A stretch of 25,523 nucleotides of DNA from JBBQKF01 sp964549475 (GTDB lineage Bacteria > Bacillota > Clostridia > Saccharofermentanales > UBA5734), in contig CAZJXH010000015.1 of NCBI GenBank assembly GCA_964549475.1, positions 1 through 25,523 of the forward strand, given 5' to 3'. Shown piece by piece: positions 1 through 8,078 of this stretch; position 1 is the stretch's first letter; every line of letters starts with the position of its first letter. The notes under the pieces were generated by a model that saw nothing but the letters and a program-made list of their open reading frames with translations, did no database searches and was not told the DNA's origin. The position numbers were made by a program, and so were the translations under genes.

Positions 1-233
1 ATCAGGGAAAGCGGTTGAAAATATACAAGGCCCGGATACCGGAAGAGTTTTCAACTATTTTACAACAGGAACACAAAGACGCCCCTCCTGGGAGTATAAT
101 TATATCCGGGAACAAATCCAGCGTATGGATGGTATGCTCGGATGGTGTTTTGGAAATCTTGGAATTACAGATGGAAGGAAGCAGGCGGATGCCTGCCGCA
201 GAATGTGCGCATAATCTGAAATCCTTTTCTTGA
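1..233 (+). CDS. fmt: Methionyl-tRNA formyltransferase, C-terminal fragment (5' end outside window)
   Basis: This is the tail of the enzyme that formylates initiator Met-tRNA using 10-formyl-tetrahydrofolate. The reading frame is open from the window edge (first whole codon at base 3), so the TTG at 15 is an internal Leu codon and not a start. The visible residues read GKRLKIYKARIPE, then a PPGSI turn, a short strand pair (VCSDGVLEILELQ) and EGSRRMPA. This matches the Fmt C-terminal OB-like domain, with its KI-x-KA strand, PG-[ST]-I turn and ELQ-x-EG-[KR]-[KR]-RM motif. The protein ends about ten residues earlier than usual, without the common FLRG helix end. It sits just upstream of a Zn-peptidase and rsmB, the usual clostridial order. 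The catalytic formyltransferase domain is not in the window. Confidence 0.88.
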   Translation, partial: QGKRLKIYKARIPEEFSTILQQEHKDAPPGSIIISGNKSSVWMVCSDGVLEILELQMEGSRRMPAAECAHNLKSFS

Positions 234-277
234 TAAAGGATTTAATCCTGTGATGGAAGGATATTGGAGGGATGAAA

Positions 278-991
278 ATGGTTTTTTTAACAATGGCAAT
301 CAATTATTTTTATGGGGATGCATGGTTTCTGATACTGGTTCTTCCCGCCTTTATTCTGAGCATGATCGCTTCTGCCATGGTGAAGCGGACATTTAAGAAA
401 TATGACCAGATGCCTTCCAGCTCCCGCTATACCGGAGCAATGGCCGCAAGGCGCATCCTGGATGAGAATGGATTGAACGATGTCTCCATTGAACGGGTGC
501 CGGGAGAGCTGACGGATCATTTTGATCCGAGAACCCGCGTACTGCGCCTCTCCCAGTCAACACACGATTCCACTTCTGTCGCGGCGATCGGGGTTGCGGC
601 TCATGAGACAGGACATGCGATCCAGCACGCCCATGCTTATTTCCCGAACCAGGTCAGAGGAGTTCTGGTTCCGGTGGCCAATATCGGATCATCGGCAGGC
701 CCGTATATTGCAATTCTTGGATTGATCTTGAACGTGCCTTTGCTGGTGAATATCGGCATCATCCTGTTTGCGGCGGCTGTGCTGTTCTACCTTGTCACTC
801 TTCCTGTCGAATTCAATGCAAGCCACCGGGCGATGCACATTCTCGGACAGTCGGGCATCCTTTACGGAGACGAGCTGACCGGAGCGCGAAAAGTACTGAC
901 TGCGGCTGCAATGACGTATGTAGCATCCCTTCTTGTCGCTCTCGCAAGCCTTGCAAGATTGATTTTATTGTCCAAAGGAAGACGCAGGTAA
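278..991 (+). CDS. Neutral zinc metallopeptidase, YugP/Zn_peptidase_2 family
   Basis: A membrane-embedded zinc protease of about 237 residues, the normal family length. A hydrophobic segment near the N-terminus is followed by a soluble stretch and the catalytic helix HETGHAIQH, whose HExxH supplies two zinc-binding histidines and the general-base glutamate. A further glutamate in LPVEFNAS, about 65 residues downstream, is the expected third ligand. Two more hydrophobic helices follow (around GPYIAILGLILN and VNIGIILFAAAV), with another near the C-terminus. The start is placed at ATG 278 because GGAGG at 266-270 is 7 nt away. ATG 272 is only 1 nt from that site and ATG 293 is also possible. 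Physiological substrates of the family are poorly known. It lies between fmt and rsmB, as in many Clostridia. Confidence 0.86.
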   Translation: MVFLTMAINYFYGDAWFLILVLPAFILSMIASAMVKRTFKKYDQMPSSSRYTGAMAARRILDENGLNDVSIERVPGELTDHFDPRTRVLRLSQSTHDSTSVAAIGVAAHETGHAIQHAHAYFPNQVRGVLVPVANIGSSAGPYIAILGLILNVPLLVNIGIILFAAAVLFYLVTLPVEFNASHRAMHILGQSGILYGDELTGARKVLTAAAMTYVASLLVALASLARLILLSKGRRR

Positions 992-1117
992 ACGAACATC
1001 GAACCTTTAAAGAACAGATACAAAGCAGAAAACGAAGAAAAAGAGGACGAGGCGAGATCGGCTGCGGCTAATCTTGTTTATTCAGTATTAGAAAATAATT
1101 CGTATACGAATTTATCC

Positions 1118-2410
1118 GTGGAACAGGCTTTTTCAGGGAAGACCCTGTCCAATCTGGATCGCGCGTTCGCAACAGCGATTGGCTATGGTACAATTACTCA
1201 TGTGGTTGTCATTGACGCGATCCTGTCCGCTTATTCTTCCATGCCGCTGGACAAAGTGGAACCGCTGATCCGCACCATCCTGCGTACAGGAACATGGCAG
1301 ATCTTCTGGTCGGAGAAGGTTCCGGATTCCGCTGCATGCAACGAAAGCGTGCAGCTGGCGAAGAAAGTGTCCAACAAAGGAGCGGCATCCTATGTAAACG
1401 GACTGCTTCGAACCCTGGTCCGGGAGAAACAGTCGATTCAAAAGACATTTATTCTTGACCCGAAAGAATTCTATCTGCGCTGTTCCCTGCCCAGGGAGCT
1501 GGCGGGATATTTCAGGAAATGGTTCGGAGAAACCCGTTCCGTTTCGATTTGCGATGCGTTGAACACACCATCCCCGAGCACTGCACGGGTAAACACGATC
1601 CGAACCGGTGACGAAGAATTGCGGCGTGAACTGGAAATGAATGGATGCGCCACATCGGACCCTATTTTCATGGAGCATGCTTTTTCAATCCGTACAAACG
1701 GCGTGCTGATTGAATCGCTGACCGCCTTTCAAAACGGAGAATTCATCATCCAGGATGAAGGCGCGATGCTTGTCACATCAATTGCCGATCCAAAGCCGGG
1801 ACAATCCGTGGTGGACCTTTGCTCCGCACCGGGCGGAAAGACCTGTCATATGGCGGAACGGATGGAAAACAAAGGAAAAATAATCGCGTGTGACATCAAT
1901 CCGTCAAGACTGTCCCTTGTAAAAGAAAATGCAGACAGACTTGGCTTTTCAATGATTGAATACAGACAGATGGACGCCTGCGATCCGCTTCCACCTGGAC
2001 TTCCCCTTGCCGATATCGTTCTGGCGGATGTTCCGTGCAGCGGTCTTGGCGTATTGGGTAAAAAACCGGATATCCGGGTCCATATGACCCACGAAAAGAT
2101 GAATGCACTATACCCGGTTCAGCGGCGGATTTTAGAAAATGCCGCCACTATGGTGAAGCCCGGCGGCTTTTTGATTTACAGCACCTGCACGGTCAATCCG
2201 GCGGAAAACCAGGAACAGATCCAACAATTCATTGACAGCCAGGGAAACCATTTTGAAACCATCGATATTTCGGATCGATTGCCGGAAAAGCTGATACAGC
2301 TTGATCCGGCGCTGCTGGAGACAGCAACGCAGGGGATGGTGGCCCTTTTCCGGATCAGCATCATTGTGATGGCTTTTTTATCGCAAAACTCAGGAGGAAA
2401 TGAAACGTGA
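1118..2410 (+). CDS. rsmB: 16S rRNA (cytosine-967-C5)-methyltransferase RsmB, apparently damaged at both ends
   Basis: An SAM-dependent m5C methyltransferase acting on 16S rRNA. The N-terminal NusB-like RNA-binding domain is followed by a Rossmann methyltransferase with DLCSAPGGKT (SAM motif), ACDINPSRL, the catalytic ADVPCSGLG and the second cysteine motif YSTCTVNP. Two anomalies stand out. First, the conserved NusB-like helix (EARSAAANLVYSVLENNSY) is encoded in frame upstream, at 1049-1105, yet no ATG, GTG or TTG exists between the preceding TAA (989-991) and GTG 1118, so 1118 is only the first canonical codon. Second, the C-terminus as read from 2350 is foreign to the family, while the next frame (codon phase of 2350-2403) reads PDQHHCDGFFIAKLRRK and ends at TGA 2401-2403, the normal RsmB end. 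One missing T in the run at 2346-2349 would explain this. The stop overlaps the rlmN leader. Confidence 0.85.
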   Translation: MEQAFSGKTLSNLDRAFATAIGYGTITHVVVIDAILSAYSSMPLDKVEPLIRTILRTGTWQIFWSEKVPDSAACNESVQLAKKVSNKGAASYVNGLLRTLVREKQSIQKTFILDPKEFYLRCSLPRELAGYFRKWFGETRSVSICDALNTPSPSTARVNTIRTGDEELRRELEMNGCATSDPIFMEHAFSIRTNGVLIESLTAFQNGEFIIQDEGAMLVTSIADPKPGQSVVDLCSAPGGKTCHMAERMENKGKIIACDINPSRLSLVKENADRLGFSMIEYRQMDACDPLPPGLPLADIVLADVPCSGLGVLGKKPDIRVHMTHEKMNALYPVQRRILENAATMVKPGGFLIYSTCTVNPAENQEQIQQFIDSQGNHFETIDISDRLPEKLIQLDPALLETATQGMVALFRISIIVMAFLSQNSGGNET

Positions 2411-3444
2411 GATTTTTATATGATGTGCCGATTGCTGAAATCGACGCATGGGTAAAAGAAAAAGGATATCCGAAATTCCGTGCCGGACAGATTTTCCAAT
2501 GGATTGCAAGAGGCGTTACCTCTTTTGACCAAATGACAGATTTGTCGAAAGAGATCCGGGCGTCTTTGTCCGGGGATTATTATGTCGATGGCGTTTCGAT
2601 CGACCATAAGCTGACTTCGCAATTGGATGGGACGATCAAGTACATTCTGCGGCTCAAAGACAATAATATCATCGAATGTGTCCTGATGCGATATCACCAT
2701 GGAAACAGCATCTGCATCTCCTCCCAGGCAGGATGCAGGATGGGATGCAGGTTCTGTGCGTCGGCGGGGGCCGGATTCGGCAGAAGCTTAAGCAGCGGGG
2801 AGATGCTTTCCCAGATTGCGATTGTATCCGCGGATATCGGGGAACGGATCTCAAATATTGTCATCATGGGCATCGGCGAACCGTTTGATAATTACGACCA
2901 GCTGATTCTGTTCCTTAAAGCGGTGAATGAGCCGGATGGACTGGGCATTGGAATGAGACATATTTCAGTATCGACTTGCGGTCTTGTCGATGAAATGCTA
3001 AAATTTACAAATGAGGGTTTGCCGGTGACATTATCCATTTCGCTGCATGCCCCGAATGACGAAATACGGAAAATGATGATGCCGGTCGCCAGCCGATATT
3101 CCATGAAGGAGATTCTGGCGGCATGCAGGAATCACATCCGCGCCACGAGCAGGAGGATCACGTTTGAATATACTCTGTTCAGCGGAGTGAACGACCAGCC
3201 TGAACATGCAAGGGAACTGGCAAAGCAGCTCAAGGGAATGCTGTGCCATGTCAACCTGATTCCCGCCAATGAATTCGAGGGAAGCGAATACAAAAGAAGC
3301 AGGAAAGAGACCATTCAAAAATTTAAAGACATCCTGATCGAGAATGGCATCAATGCAACGGTAAGAAGAGAGCTTGGAACAGACATTCTGGCAGCATGCG
3401 GCCAGTTGAGAAGAACAGTGGAAGAAGGAGAACGACAGCTTTGA
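2407..3444 (+). CDS. rlmN: Dual-specificity 23S rRNA/tRNA adenine-C2 methyltransferase RlmN
   Basis: A radical SAM enzyme that makes 2-methyladenosine at A2503 of 23S rRNA and at A37 of some tRNAs. The 345 residues match the family length. The cluster motif CRMGCRFC provides Cys110, Cys114 and Cys117 for the 4Fe-4S centre. Cys103 (SICISSQAGC) corresponds to the resolving cysteine, and Cys331 in DILAACGQLRR to the transiently methylated cysteine. MGIGEPFDNY is the SAM-binding GEP motif. The start is GTG 2407, with AGGAGG at 2392-2397. That Shine-Dalgarno lies inside the end of the upstream rsmB frame, so the two are probably translationally coupled. The stop TGA (3442-3444) overlaps the TTG start of prpC. 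Confidence 0.95.
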   Translation: MRFLYDVPIAEIDAWVKEKGYPKFRAGQIFQWIARGVTSFDQMTDLSKEIRASLSGDYYVDGVSIDHKLTSQLDGTIKYILRLKDNNIIECVLMRYHHGNSICISSQAGCRMGCRFCASAGAGFGRSLSSGEMLSQIAIVSADIGERISNIVIMGIGEPFDNYDQLILFLKAVNEPDGLGIGMRHISVSTCGLVDEMLKFTNEGLPVTLSISLHAPNDEIRKMMMPVASRYSMKEILAACRNHIRATSRRITFEYTLFSGVNDQPEHARELAKQLKGMLCHVNLIPANEFEGSEYKRSRKETIQKFKDILIENGINATVRRELGTDILAACGQLRRTVEEGERQL

Positions 3445-4175
3445 TTTATGGATCTGCGACGGACAAAGGATTAATTCGATCCAACAATGAAGATTCTTTC
3501 AAAGTCTATGCAAACGACGGGGACTACCCGGTCGTATTCATTCTTGCCGACGGGATGGGCGGACACCGCAAAGGCGAGCTTGCAAGCCGGATCGCGGTGG
3601 ACTATGCTTACGAAAAAATCGATGCATTGATCAAAGAGACTTCCACGGTTCAGGAAATGACCGATCTGCTGGTGGATATTGTGGAGAAAGCGAATGTCAA
3701 GGTATACCTTGGCGCATTGGAGGATCCCGAAAACAAAGGGATGGGAACCACCCTGACGATTGCCGCCGTCTACGAAAACATCCTGATTGTCGCCCATGTG
3801 GGAGACTGCCGGGTCTATCTGCTCCGGAAGAACTCGCTGATGCGGATCACAGTGGATCATACGCTGGTTCAGGAATTGGTTGATTCCGAGAATATCACAC
3901 AGGAACAAGCGATGAGCCACCCCAAAAGACATATTCTGACAAGGGCCCTTGGTGTTCCGACTTATATGACCGCGGACTGCTATACCGTGTCCCTGGAGAA
4001 ATACGACAAAATCCTTGTCTGTTCAGACGGACTGCATGGATTTGTTTCAGAACCGGTCATCAAATCGATTCTCAGGAAAGAACGAAACCCTGCAATGGCA
4101 GCTCAGAAACTGGCTGCATATGCAAACTCGACTGGCGGGGAAGATAATGTGACCGTTATTGCAGGGTATTTATAA
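3441..4175 (+). CDS. prpC: PP2C-family Ser/Thr protein phosphatase (PrpC/Stp)
   Basis: A metal-dependent protein phosphatase that opposes the PrkC kinase encoded next. All PP2C motifs are present: SNNEDS (metal aspartate region), LADGMGGH, GTTLTIA, VAHVGDCRVYLL, CSDGLHGFV and GEDNVTVI. The start is placed at TTG 3441, which overlaps the rlmN TGA by two bases. It gives a product of 244 residues beginning IYGSATDKGLIRSNNED, as in the family, and GGAG lies at 3427-3430. The upstream ATG at 3396 would add 15 residues encoded inside rlmN with no family counterpart. Only 18 nt separate it from prkC, which fits one operon. Confidence 0.94.
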   Translation: MIYGSATDKGLIRSNNEDSFKVYANDGDYPVVFILADGMGGHRKGELASRIAVDYAYEKIDALIKETSTVQEMTDLLVDIVEKANVKVYLGALEDPENKGMGTTLTIAAVYENILIVAHVGDCRVYLLRKNSLMRITVDHTLVQELVDSENITQEQAMSHPKRHILTRALGVPTYMTADCYTVSLEKYDKILVCSDGLHGFVSEPVIKSILRKERNPAMAAQKLAAYANSTGGEDNVTVIAGYL

Positions 4176-4193
4176 TTTGGAGGAAAAGCGAAA

Positions 4194-6161
4194 ATGAGAG
4201 GCTTTATGGAAGTAGGAGACAAAGACCAGGAAATAAATCCAATCAATACTGAAATGGAAGAGACGATTCTAAAAAAAGAAAAGAAGATACCCGCTTTATC
4301 CGAGCCCGGTATTGCATCGATAAGTCAGACCATGGTAGGGTCTGTTCTGGGCGGGCGGTATGCGATCAAAGAACTTCTTGGCAGAGGCGGGATGGCGGAT
4401 GTTTATCTTGCATCGGACAATCAGAACGGGATTGAAGTGGCCATTAAAATCCTGAAAGATGAATTGACCAATGATGAAGAATTCATCCGGCGTTTTGATA
4501 CGGAGGCAAAAGCGGCTTCGAGCCTTTCCTACCCGAACATTGTCAAAGTGTTTGATGTGGGGCAGGTCGGATGCCTTCGCTATATGGTTCTGGAATATGT
4601 CAACGGTATCAGTCTCAAGGAACTGATCCAGAAAAATGGTCATTTGGAATGGGAAGTGGCTGTGCCGATTGCGATTCAAATCGGACTTGCCCTTGATAAT
4701 GCGCACAAAAATGGAATCATCCACCGTGATATCAAACCTCATAACATTATGGTCACATCCAAACTGATCGCAAATGTGACGGATTTCGGCATTGCAAGGG
4801 CCGCATCGGCCAATACCGTGACGCTGTCCGGACGAAATGCGATGGGCTCGGTGCATTACTTTTCGCCGGAACAGGCAAGAGGCGGGATTGTCGGGGAGCA
4901 ATCCGATATTTATTCGCTTGGAATCGTCATCTACGAAATGCTGACGGGGAAAGTGCCGTTTGACGGAGACACCTCGGTTTCCATCGCCTTGAAACATATC
5001 CAGCAGTCTCCGCTTCCCCCGAAAGAAATCAATCCGGACATACCGGAGGGACTGAACAACATCATCATGAAATGCATCCAGAAATCAACGGATCTGCGAT
5101 ATAAAAACGTACGGGACCTTGTGGACGAAATGGATGCGTTCATGATCAATCCGGACGGTATATATGGATTCGTCGATATCATTGAGGATCGCTCAAAAAC
5201 ATCGGTTATCAAAGCAATGGATAAGGAACCTAATTTCAACAAGCTCCGGGACCTTGAAATGTCAATCAAGCAAAAGAGCAAATTAAAAATCCGGGAGAGA
5301 ATCCTGGTAATTACCGCCATCATCCTGACCGTCTGTGTTCTGGCAGGCGCCGGCTATTATTCTTATCAATGGATCAAAGATCAGATCACAAGCCCAACCG
5401 CGGATTATACCGTTGAGAACTACATCGGAAGCAAGATCGAAGATGTCCAAAAGAAGCTGGATGATGCAAAAATCGGGTATGAAGTGAAAAAGGAGCAAAA
5501 CGCCACCATCGAACAAGGCATTGTGTTTTACCAAAGTGTGAAAGAAGGCCTTTCCATGCGGCCGGGCGGCGTAACCAAAATCACCCTCAAGGTCAGCAGT
5601 GGAAAGGACACGGTCCGGCTTGGAGACTATAAAGGTAAAAACTATAAGTTGGTTGAAAGCGAATTGACGCAGACACTGTCATTGAAAGTGAAAATTGTAA
5701 GACAGCTCAGCAGCGAGGTGGAGAAAGACAATGTCATCGAGACCAATCCGGGAGCCGGAAACGATGTGGCGAAAGGAGGAGAAATCACCCTGACGGTAAG
5801 CGACGGTCTGGTCAATGTCACCATCCCGGATGTCGTGGGGAAATCCCGTACGGAAGCGTTGGCTCTGCTGGAAAAGAATTACCTCGGGAAAGATCCTTTT
5901 GAGGCACTGCTTGGCAACAATCCGAATTTACCGGAAGACAAGCAGTATGTTATCGGCATTGAACCTGCCGCAGGGACGGAAGTCAAAGCGCTCACCCGTG
6001 TCAGCCTCCTGCTTGGAAGCTATGATGATTATCTGAATACGGTGATGCCTGCTGCGACCCCGACGCTTACGCCTGCGTCTACCCCTACCCCTACTACTGC
6101 GGTATCCAAATCCACCTCTGCAGTATCCAAATCCACCCCTGCGGCTACCCCGACTCCATGA
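4194..6161 (+). CDS. prkC: PASTA-domain Ser/Thr protein kinase PrkC/Stk1
   Basis: A membrane receptor kinase that senses muropeptides or lipid II and phosphorylates division, wall and translation proteins. From the N-terminus: an unusual 50-residue polar extension; a kinase domain (about 54-316) with GRGGMADV, ATP lysine 85, HRDIKPHN (177-184), DFG (197-199) and SPE (224-226); a juxtamembrane stretch; one transmembrane helix (about 370-390); and three extracellular PASTA repeats (about 404-470, 473-538, 541-609). It ends in a Thr/Pro/Ser-rich tail (618-655). The activation loop TVTLSGRNAMGSVHYFSPEQ is a few residues longer than the common TVTGT-IMGSVHY form. The start is ATG 4194, with GGAGG at 4179-4183. 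The stop overlaps the rsgA start. Three PASTA repeats is a normal number. Confidence 0.95.
   Translation: MRGFMEVGDKDQEINPINTEMEETILKKEKKIPALSEPGIASISQTMVGSVLGGRYAIKELLGRGGMADVYLASDNQNGIEVAIKILKDELTNDEEFIRRFDTEAKAASSLSYPNIVKVFDVGQVGCLRYMVLEYVNGISLKELIQKNGHLEWEVAVPIAIQIGLALDNAHKNGIIHRDIKPHNIMVTSKLIANVTDFGIARAASANTVTLSGRNAMGSVHYFSPEQARGGIVGEQSDIYSLGIVIYEMLTGKVPFDGDTSVSIALKHIQQSPLPPKEINPDIPEGLNNIIMKCIQKSTDLRYKNVRDLVDEMDAFMINPDGIYGFVDIIEDRSKTSVIKAMDKEPNFNKLRDLEMSIKQKSKLKIRERILVITAIILTVCVLAGAGYYSYQWIKDQITSPTADYTVENYIGSKIEDVQKKLDDAKIGYEVKKEQNATIEQGIVFYQSVKEGLSMRPGGVTKITLKVSSGKDTVRLGDYKGKNYKLVESELTQTLSLKVKIVRQLSSEVEKDNVIETNPGAGNDVAKGGEITLTVSDGLVNVTIPDVVGKSRTEALALLEKNYLGKDPFEALLGNNPNLPEDKQYVIGIEPAAGTEVKALTRVSLLLGSYDDYLNTVMPAATPTLTPASTPTPTTAVSKSTSAVSKSTPAATPTP
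6099..6140 (+). repeat. Two tandem 21-bp units in the prkC tail
   Basis: Two adjacent 21-bp units (6099-6119 and 6120-6140) encode AVSKSTS and AVSKSTP, inside the Thr/Pro/Ser-rich extracellular tail of PrkC. They differ at only two bases, the third base of the first codon and the first base of the last codon. The flanking sequence (TPTLTPASTPTPTT) has similar composition without an exact repeat. The tract is in frame, so copy-number change would lengthen the tail without disrupting the protein. Confidence 0.75.
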
Positions 6162-7228
6162 TGAACCATAAACACAGCAATGAAAATCGCTCAAACGAAG
6201 CCGATCATCAAAACGGAAAGAACCTTCCGGAGGAATCGGCTCTTCAGGGGATGATTCTGAAAGGCGTAGGCGGAAATTACCAGGTGCTGCTGGACCAGGG
6301 GAACGAGGTCATGGCAAAACCCAGAGGCATTTTGCGAAAGCAAAAAATGACACCTTATCCAGGAGATGTTGTTGATTTATCTTCCACAGAGGATAAAATA
6401 GTGCAATACAATATTGATCATATCCATGAAAGAAAATCCTTTTTAATTCGGCCGACGATCGCGAATCTTGACTTGATGGTTATCACCTGCTCGGCATGCG
6501 CCCCGAAGCCGGATTGCTTTTTGCTTGATAAAATGGTGATCATATGCAAAAAGGCCGGAATAACGCCAGTTCTGTGTATTACAAAAGCGGACCTGGACGG
6601 GGGAGAGACAGATGCGCTGCGTCATCAGTATCAATGGGCGGAGATTCCGATTTTCATCGTCGGGGGAAAAGGGAGAAATGGGAAATCGGACGAATCAGAC
6701 GAATCGGACGAATCAGACGAATCGGACGGATCGGACGGATCGGACGGATCAGACGAATTCCAACCCGGATTGGATGAACTAAAAAAACAGATCAAAGGGA
6801 AAATGGTTTCTTTCGCAGGGCAATCCGGCGTGGGGAAGTCAACCCTTCTTAATATAATATTAGAACAGGATTTCATGGATACCGGCGAAGTGAGTGAAAA
6901 AATAGGGAGAGGGAAACATACCACGCGGCACTCGCAGATTTTCGCCAATAAAACCGGTTTTCTGGCGGACACACCGGGGTTTAGCTCTTTGGAGCTGGAA
7001 GAACTGGATGTGACCGGCGAGGATGTCCTGGAAGGCTATCCCGAAATCGCAAAAAGCGAAGGCAAATGCCGCTTTGTCGGCTGCAGGCATCTGGGCGAAC
7101 TGGGATGCGCCATCGACGAGGACAAGATCAATCCCGAGCGACTGTCCCGTTACCGGCAATTTCGGAAGCAAATGGATTTGATAGAACCTTATGAAATGAA
7201 GAAAAATAGAAATGAAAAAAAGAGCTGA
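6158..7228 (+). CDS. rsgA: Ribosome small-subunit-dependent GTPase RsgA with an acidic repeat insertion
   Basis: A circularly permuted GTPase that checks late 30S maturation. It has an N-terminal OB fold (about 29-92), then G4 TKAD (142-145), P-loop GQSGVGKST (221-229), switch region RGKHTTRH, G3 DTPG (271-274) and a C-terminal zinc site Cys304, Cys309, His311, Cys317. Three oddities are visible. A 28-residue His/Asn-rich leader precedes the OB fold. A low-complexity acidic run of Ser-Asp-Glu/Gly units (about 177-200) sits in the loop after the G5 region, where homologues go straight into the next helix. The Lys/Asn-rich C-terminus (KKNRNEKKS) merges with an A-rich intergenic repeat. The ATG at 6158 overlaps the prkC TGA, and ATG 6161 is equally possible. 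G4 reads TKAD instead of the usual NKxD, which many homologues share. Confidence 0.94.
   Translation: MMNHKHSNENRSNEADHQNGKNLPEESALQGMILKGVGGNYQVLLDQGNEVMAKPRGILRKQKMTPYPGDVVDLSSTEDKIVQYNIDHIHERKSFLIRPTIANLDLMVITCSACAPKPDCFLLDKMVIICKKAGITPVLCITKADLDGGETDALRHQYQWAEIPIFIVGGKGRNGKSDESDESDESDESDGSDGSDGSDEFQPGLDELKKQIKGKMVSFAGQSGVGKSTLLNIILEQDFMDTGEVSEKIGRGKHTTRHSQIFANKTGFLADTPGFSSLELEELDVTGEDVLEGYPEIAKSEGKCRFVGCRHLGELGCAIDEDKINPERLSRYRQFRKQMDLIEPYEMKKNRNEKKS
6686..6757 (+). repeat. In-frame 9-bp minisatellite in rsgA (Ser-Asp-Glu/Gly)
   Basis: Eight contiguous 9-bp units of the form TCR-GAC-GRA encode four Ser-Asp-Glu, then three Ser-Asp-Gly and a final Ser-Asp-Glu. The first four units alternate TCG/TCA, hinting at 18-bp duplication steps. 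The next three are identical to each other. The near-identity points to recent slippage expansion. Because the unit is a multiple of three, copy-number change would not break the reading frame. Confidence 0.92.
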
Positions 7229-7362
7229 AAATAAAATAAAAATATAGATAAAAAATATAGATATAGATATAGATATAAATGAAAATAGAACTGAAAATAA
7301 AACTGAAACAGAAATAAAAACAGGAATAGAAACAGAAATGAAAATAGAAACGGAGTAGAGTA
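7190..7362 (+). repeat. A-rich, roughly period-6 low-complexity tract between rsgA and rpe
   Basis: A purine-rich stretch made of variants of hexamers such as ATAGAA, CTGAAA, CAGAAA and GATATA, including four consecutive GATATA-like units around 7254-7277. It begins inside the last codons of rsgA and runs to the rpe ribosome binding site. The composition continues into the first ~20 codons of rpe. No terminator, promoter or conserved reading frame is evident in it. Confidence 0.8.
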
Positions 7363-7364
7363 AA

Positions 7365-8078
7365 ATGATCGAAAAATATTCAAATCGGACAAATGAAACG
7401 AAGGAGACTGAAAAAAATAAAAAAGAAGTGATTATCTGTCCTTCCATTCTTTCGGCGGATTTTGCCGTTCTTGGCAGACAGGTTGAACTGATTTCAAATG
7501 ATGCGGACTGGGTTCATATCGATGTGATGGACGGGATGTTCGTTCCGAATATTTCCTTTGGCGTTCCAATCGTCAAGGCGATCCGCAAGCACACCTCCCT
7601 GCCGCTTGATGTCCATCTGATGATCGAGGAGCCCATCCGTTATGTGGAAGATTTTGCGAAAGCAGGAGCGGATCTTATTGTTGTCCACGCGGAAGCGTGC
7701 AAGCATCTGCATCGCGCGGTTCAATTCACCAGAGGGCTTGGGGTGAGCGTCGGTGTGGCGATCAATCCGGGCACGTCTCTTTCTGTTCTGGACGAAATCC
7801 TTCCTTTTGTAGACTTGATCCTCCTGATGACGGTCAATCCGGGGTTTGGCGGGCAGTCCTACATTGAGACCATGACATCAAAAATATCGGCGCTGCGCTC
7901 TATTATGAACAGCCGTTCCATTTCCGCTCATATTCAAGTCGATGGGGGAATCGGACCCCGAAATATAAAAACCGTTTACGATGCCGGCGCAAATGCCGTT
8001 GTCGTAGGCAGTGCCGTATATGGCACCAGCGACCCTGTAAGGGCGATCAAGGAGCTTCGGGCATGCTTGGAATCATAG
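7365..8078 (+). CDS. rpe: Ribulose-phosphate 3-epimerase
   Basis: A TIM-barrel enzyme that interconverts ribulose-5-phosphate and xylulose-5-phosphate in the pentose phosphate pathway. The family core begins at CPSILSADF (about residue 25). Metal ligands and catalytic residues are His51 and Asp53 in HIDVMDG, His84 in DVHLM, and Asp193 in QVDGG. MTVNPGFGGQ and the phosphate-binding GSAVYG are also present. The first 21 residues (Asn/Thr/Glu/Lys-rich) are an extra leader whose base composition matches the preceding A-rich repeat. The start is ATG 7365 with GGAG at 7352-7355. GTG at the Val just before the core is a conceivable alternative but has no close Shine-Dalgarno. The last 16 bases overlap thiN. 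Confidence 0.94.
   Translation: MIEKYSNRTNETKETEKNKKEVIICPSILSADFAVLGRQVELISNDADWVHIDVMDGMFVPNISFGVPIVKAIRKHTSLPLDVHLMIEEPIRYVEDFAKAGADLIVVHAEACKHLHRAVQFTRGLGVSVGVAINPGTSLSVLDEILPFVDLILLMTVNPGFGGQSYIETMTSKISALRSIMNSRSISAHIQVDGGIGPRNIKTVYDAGANAVVVGSAVYGTSDPVRAIKELRACLES

Noticed and set aside
237..249. Short palindrome AGGATT-T-AATCCT upstream of the Zn-peptidase
   Set aside because: Only 6-bp arms with a 1-nt centre in an AT-rich gap; chance is sufficient.
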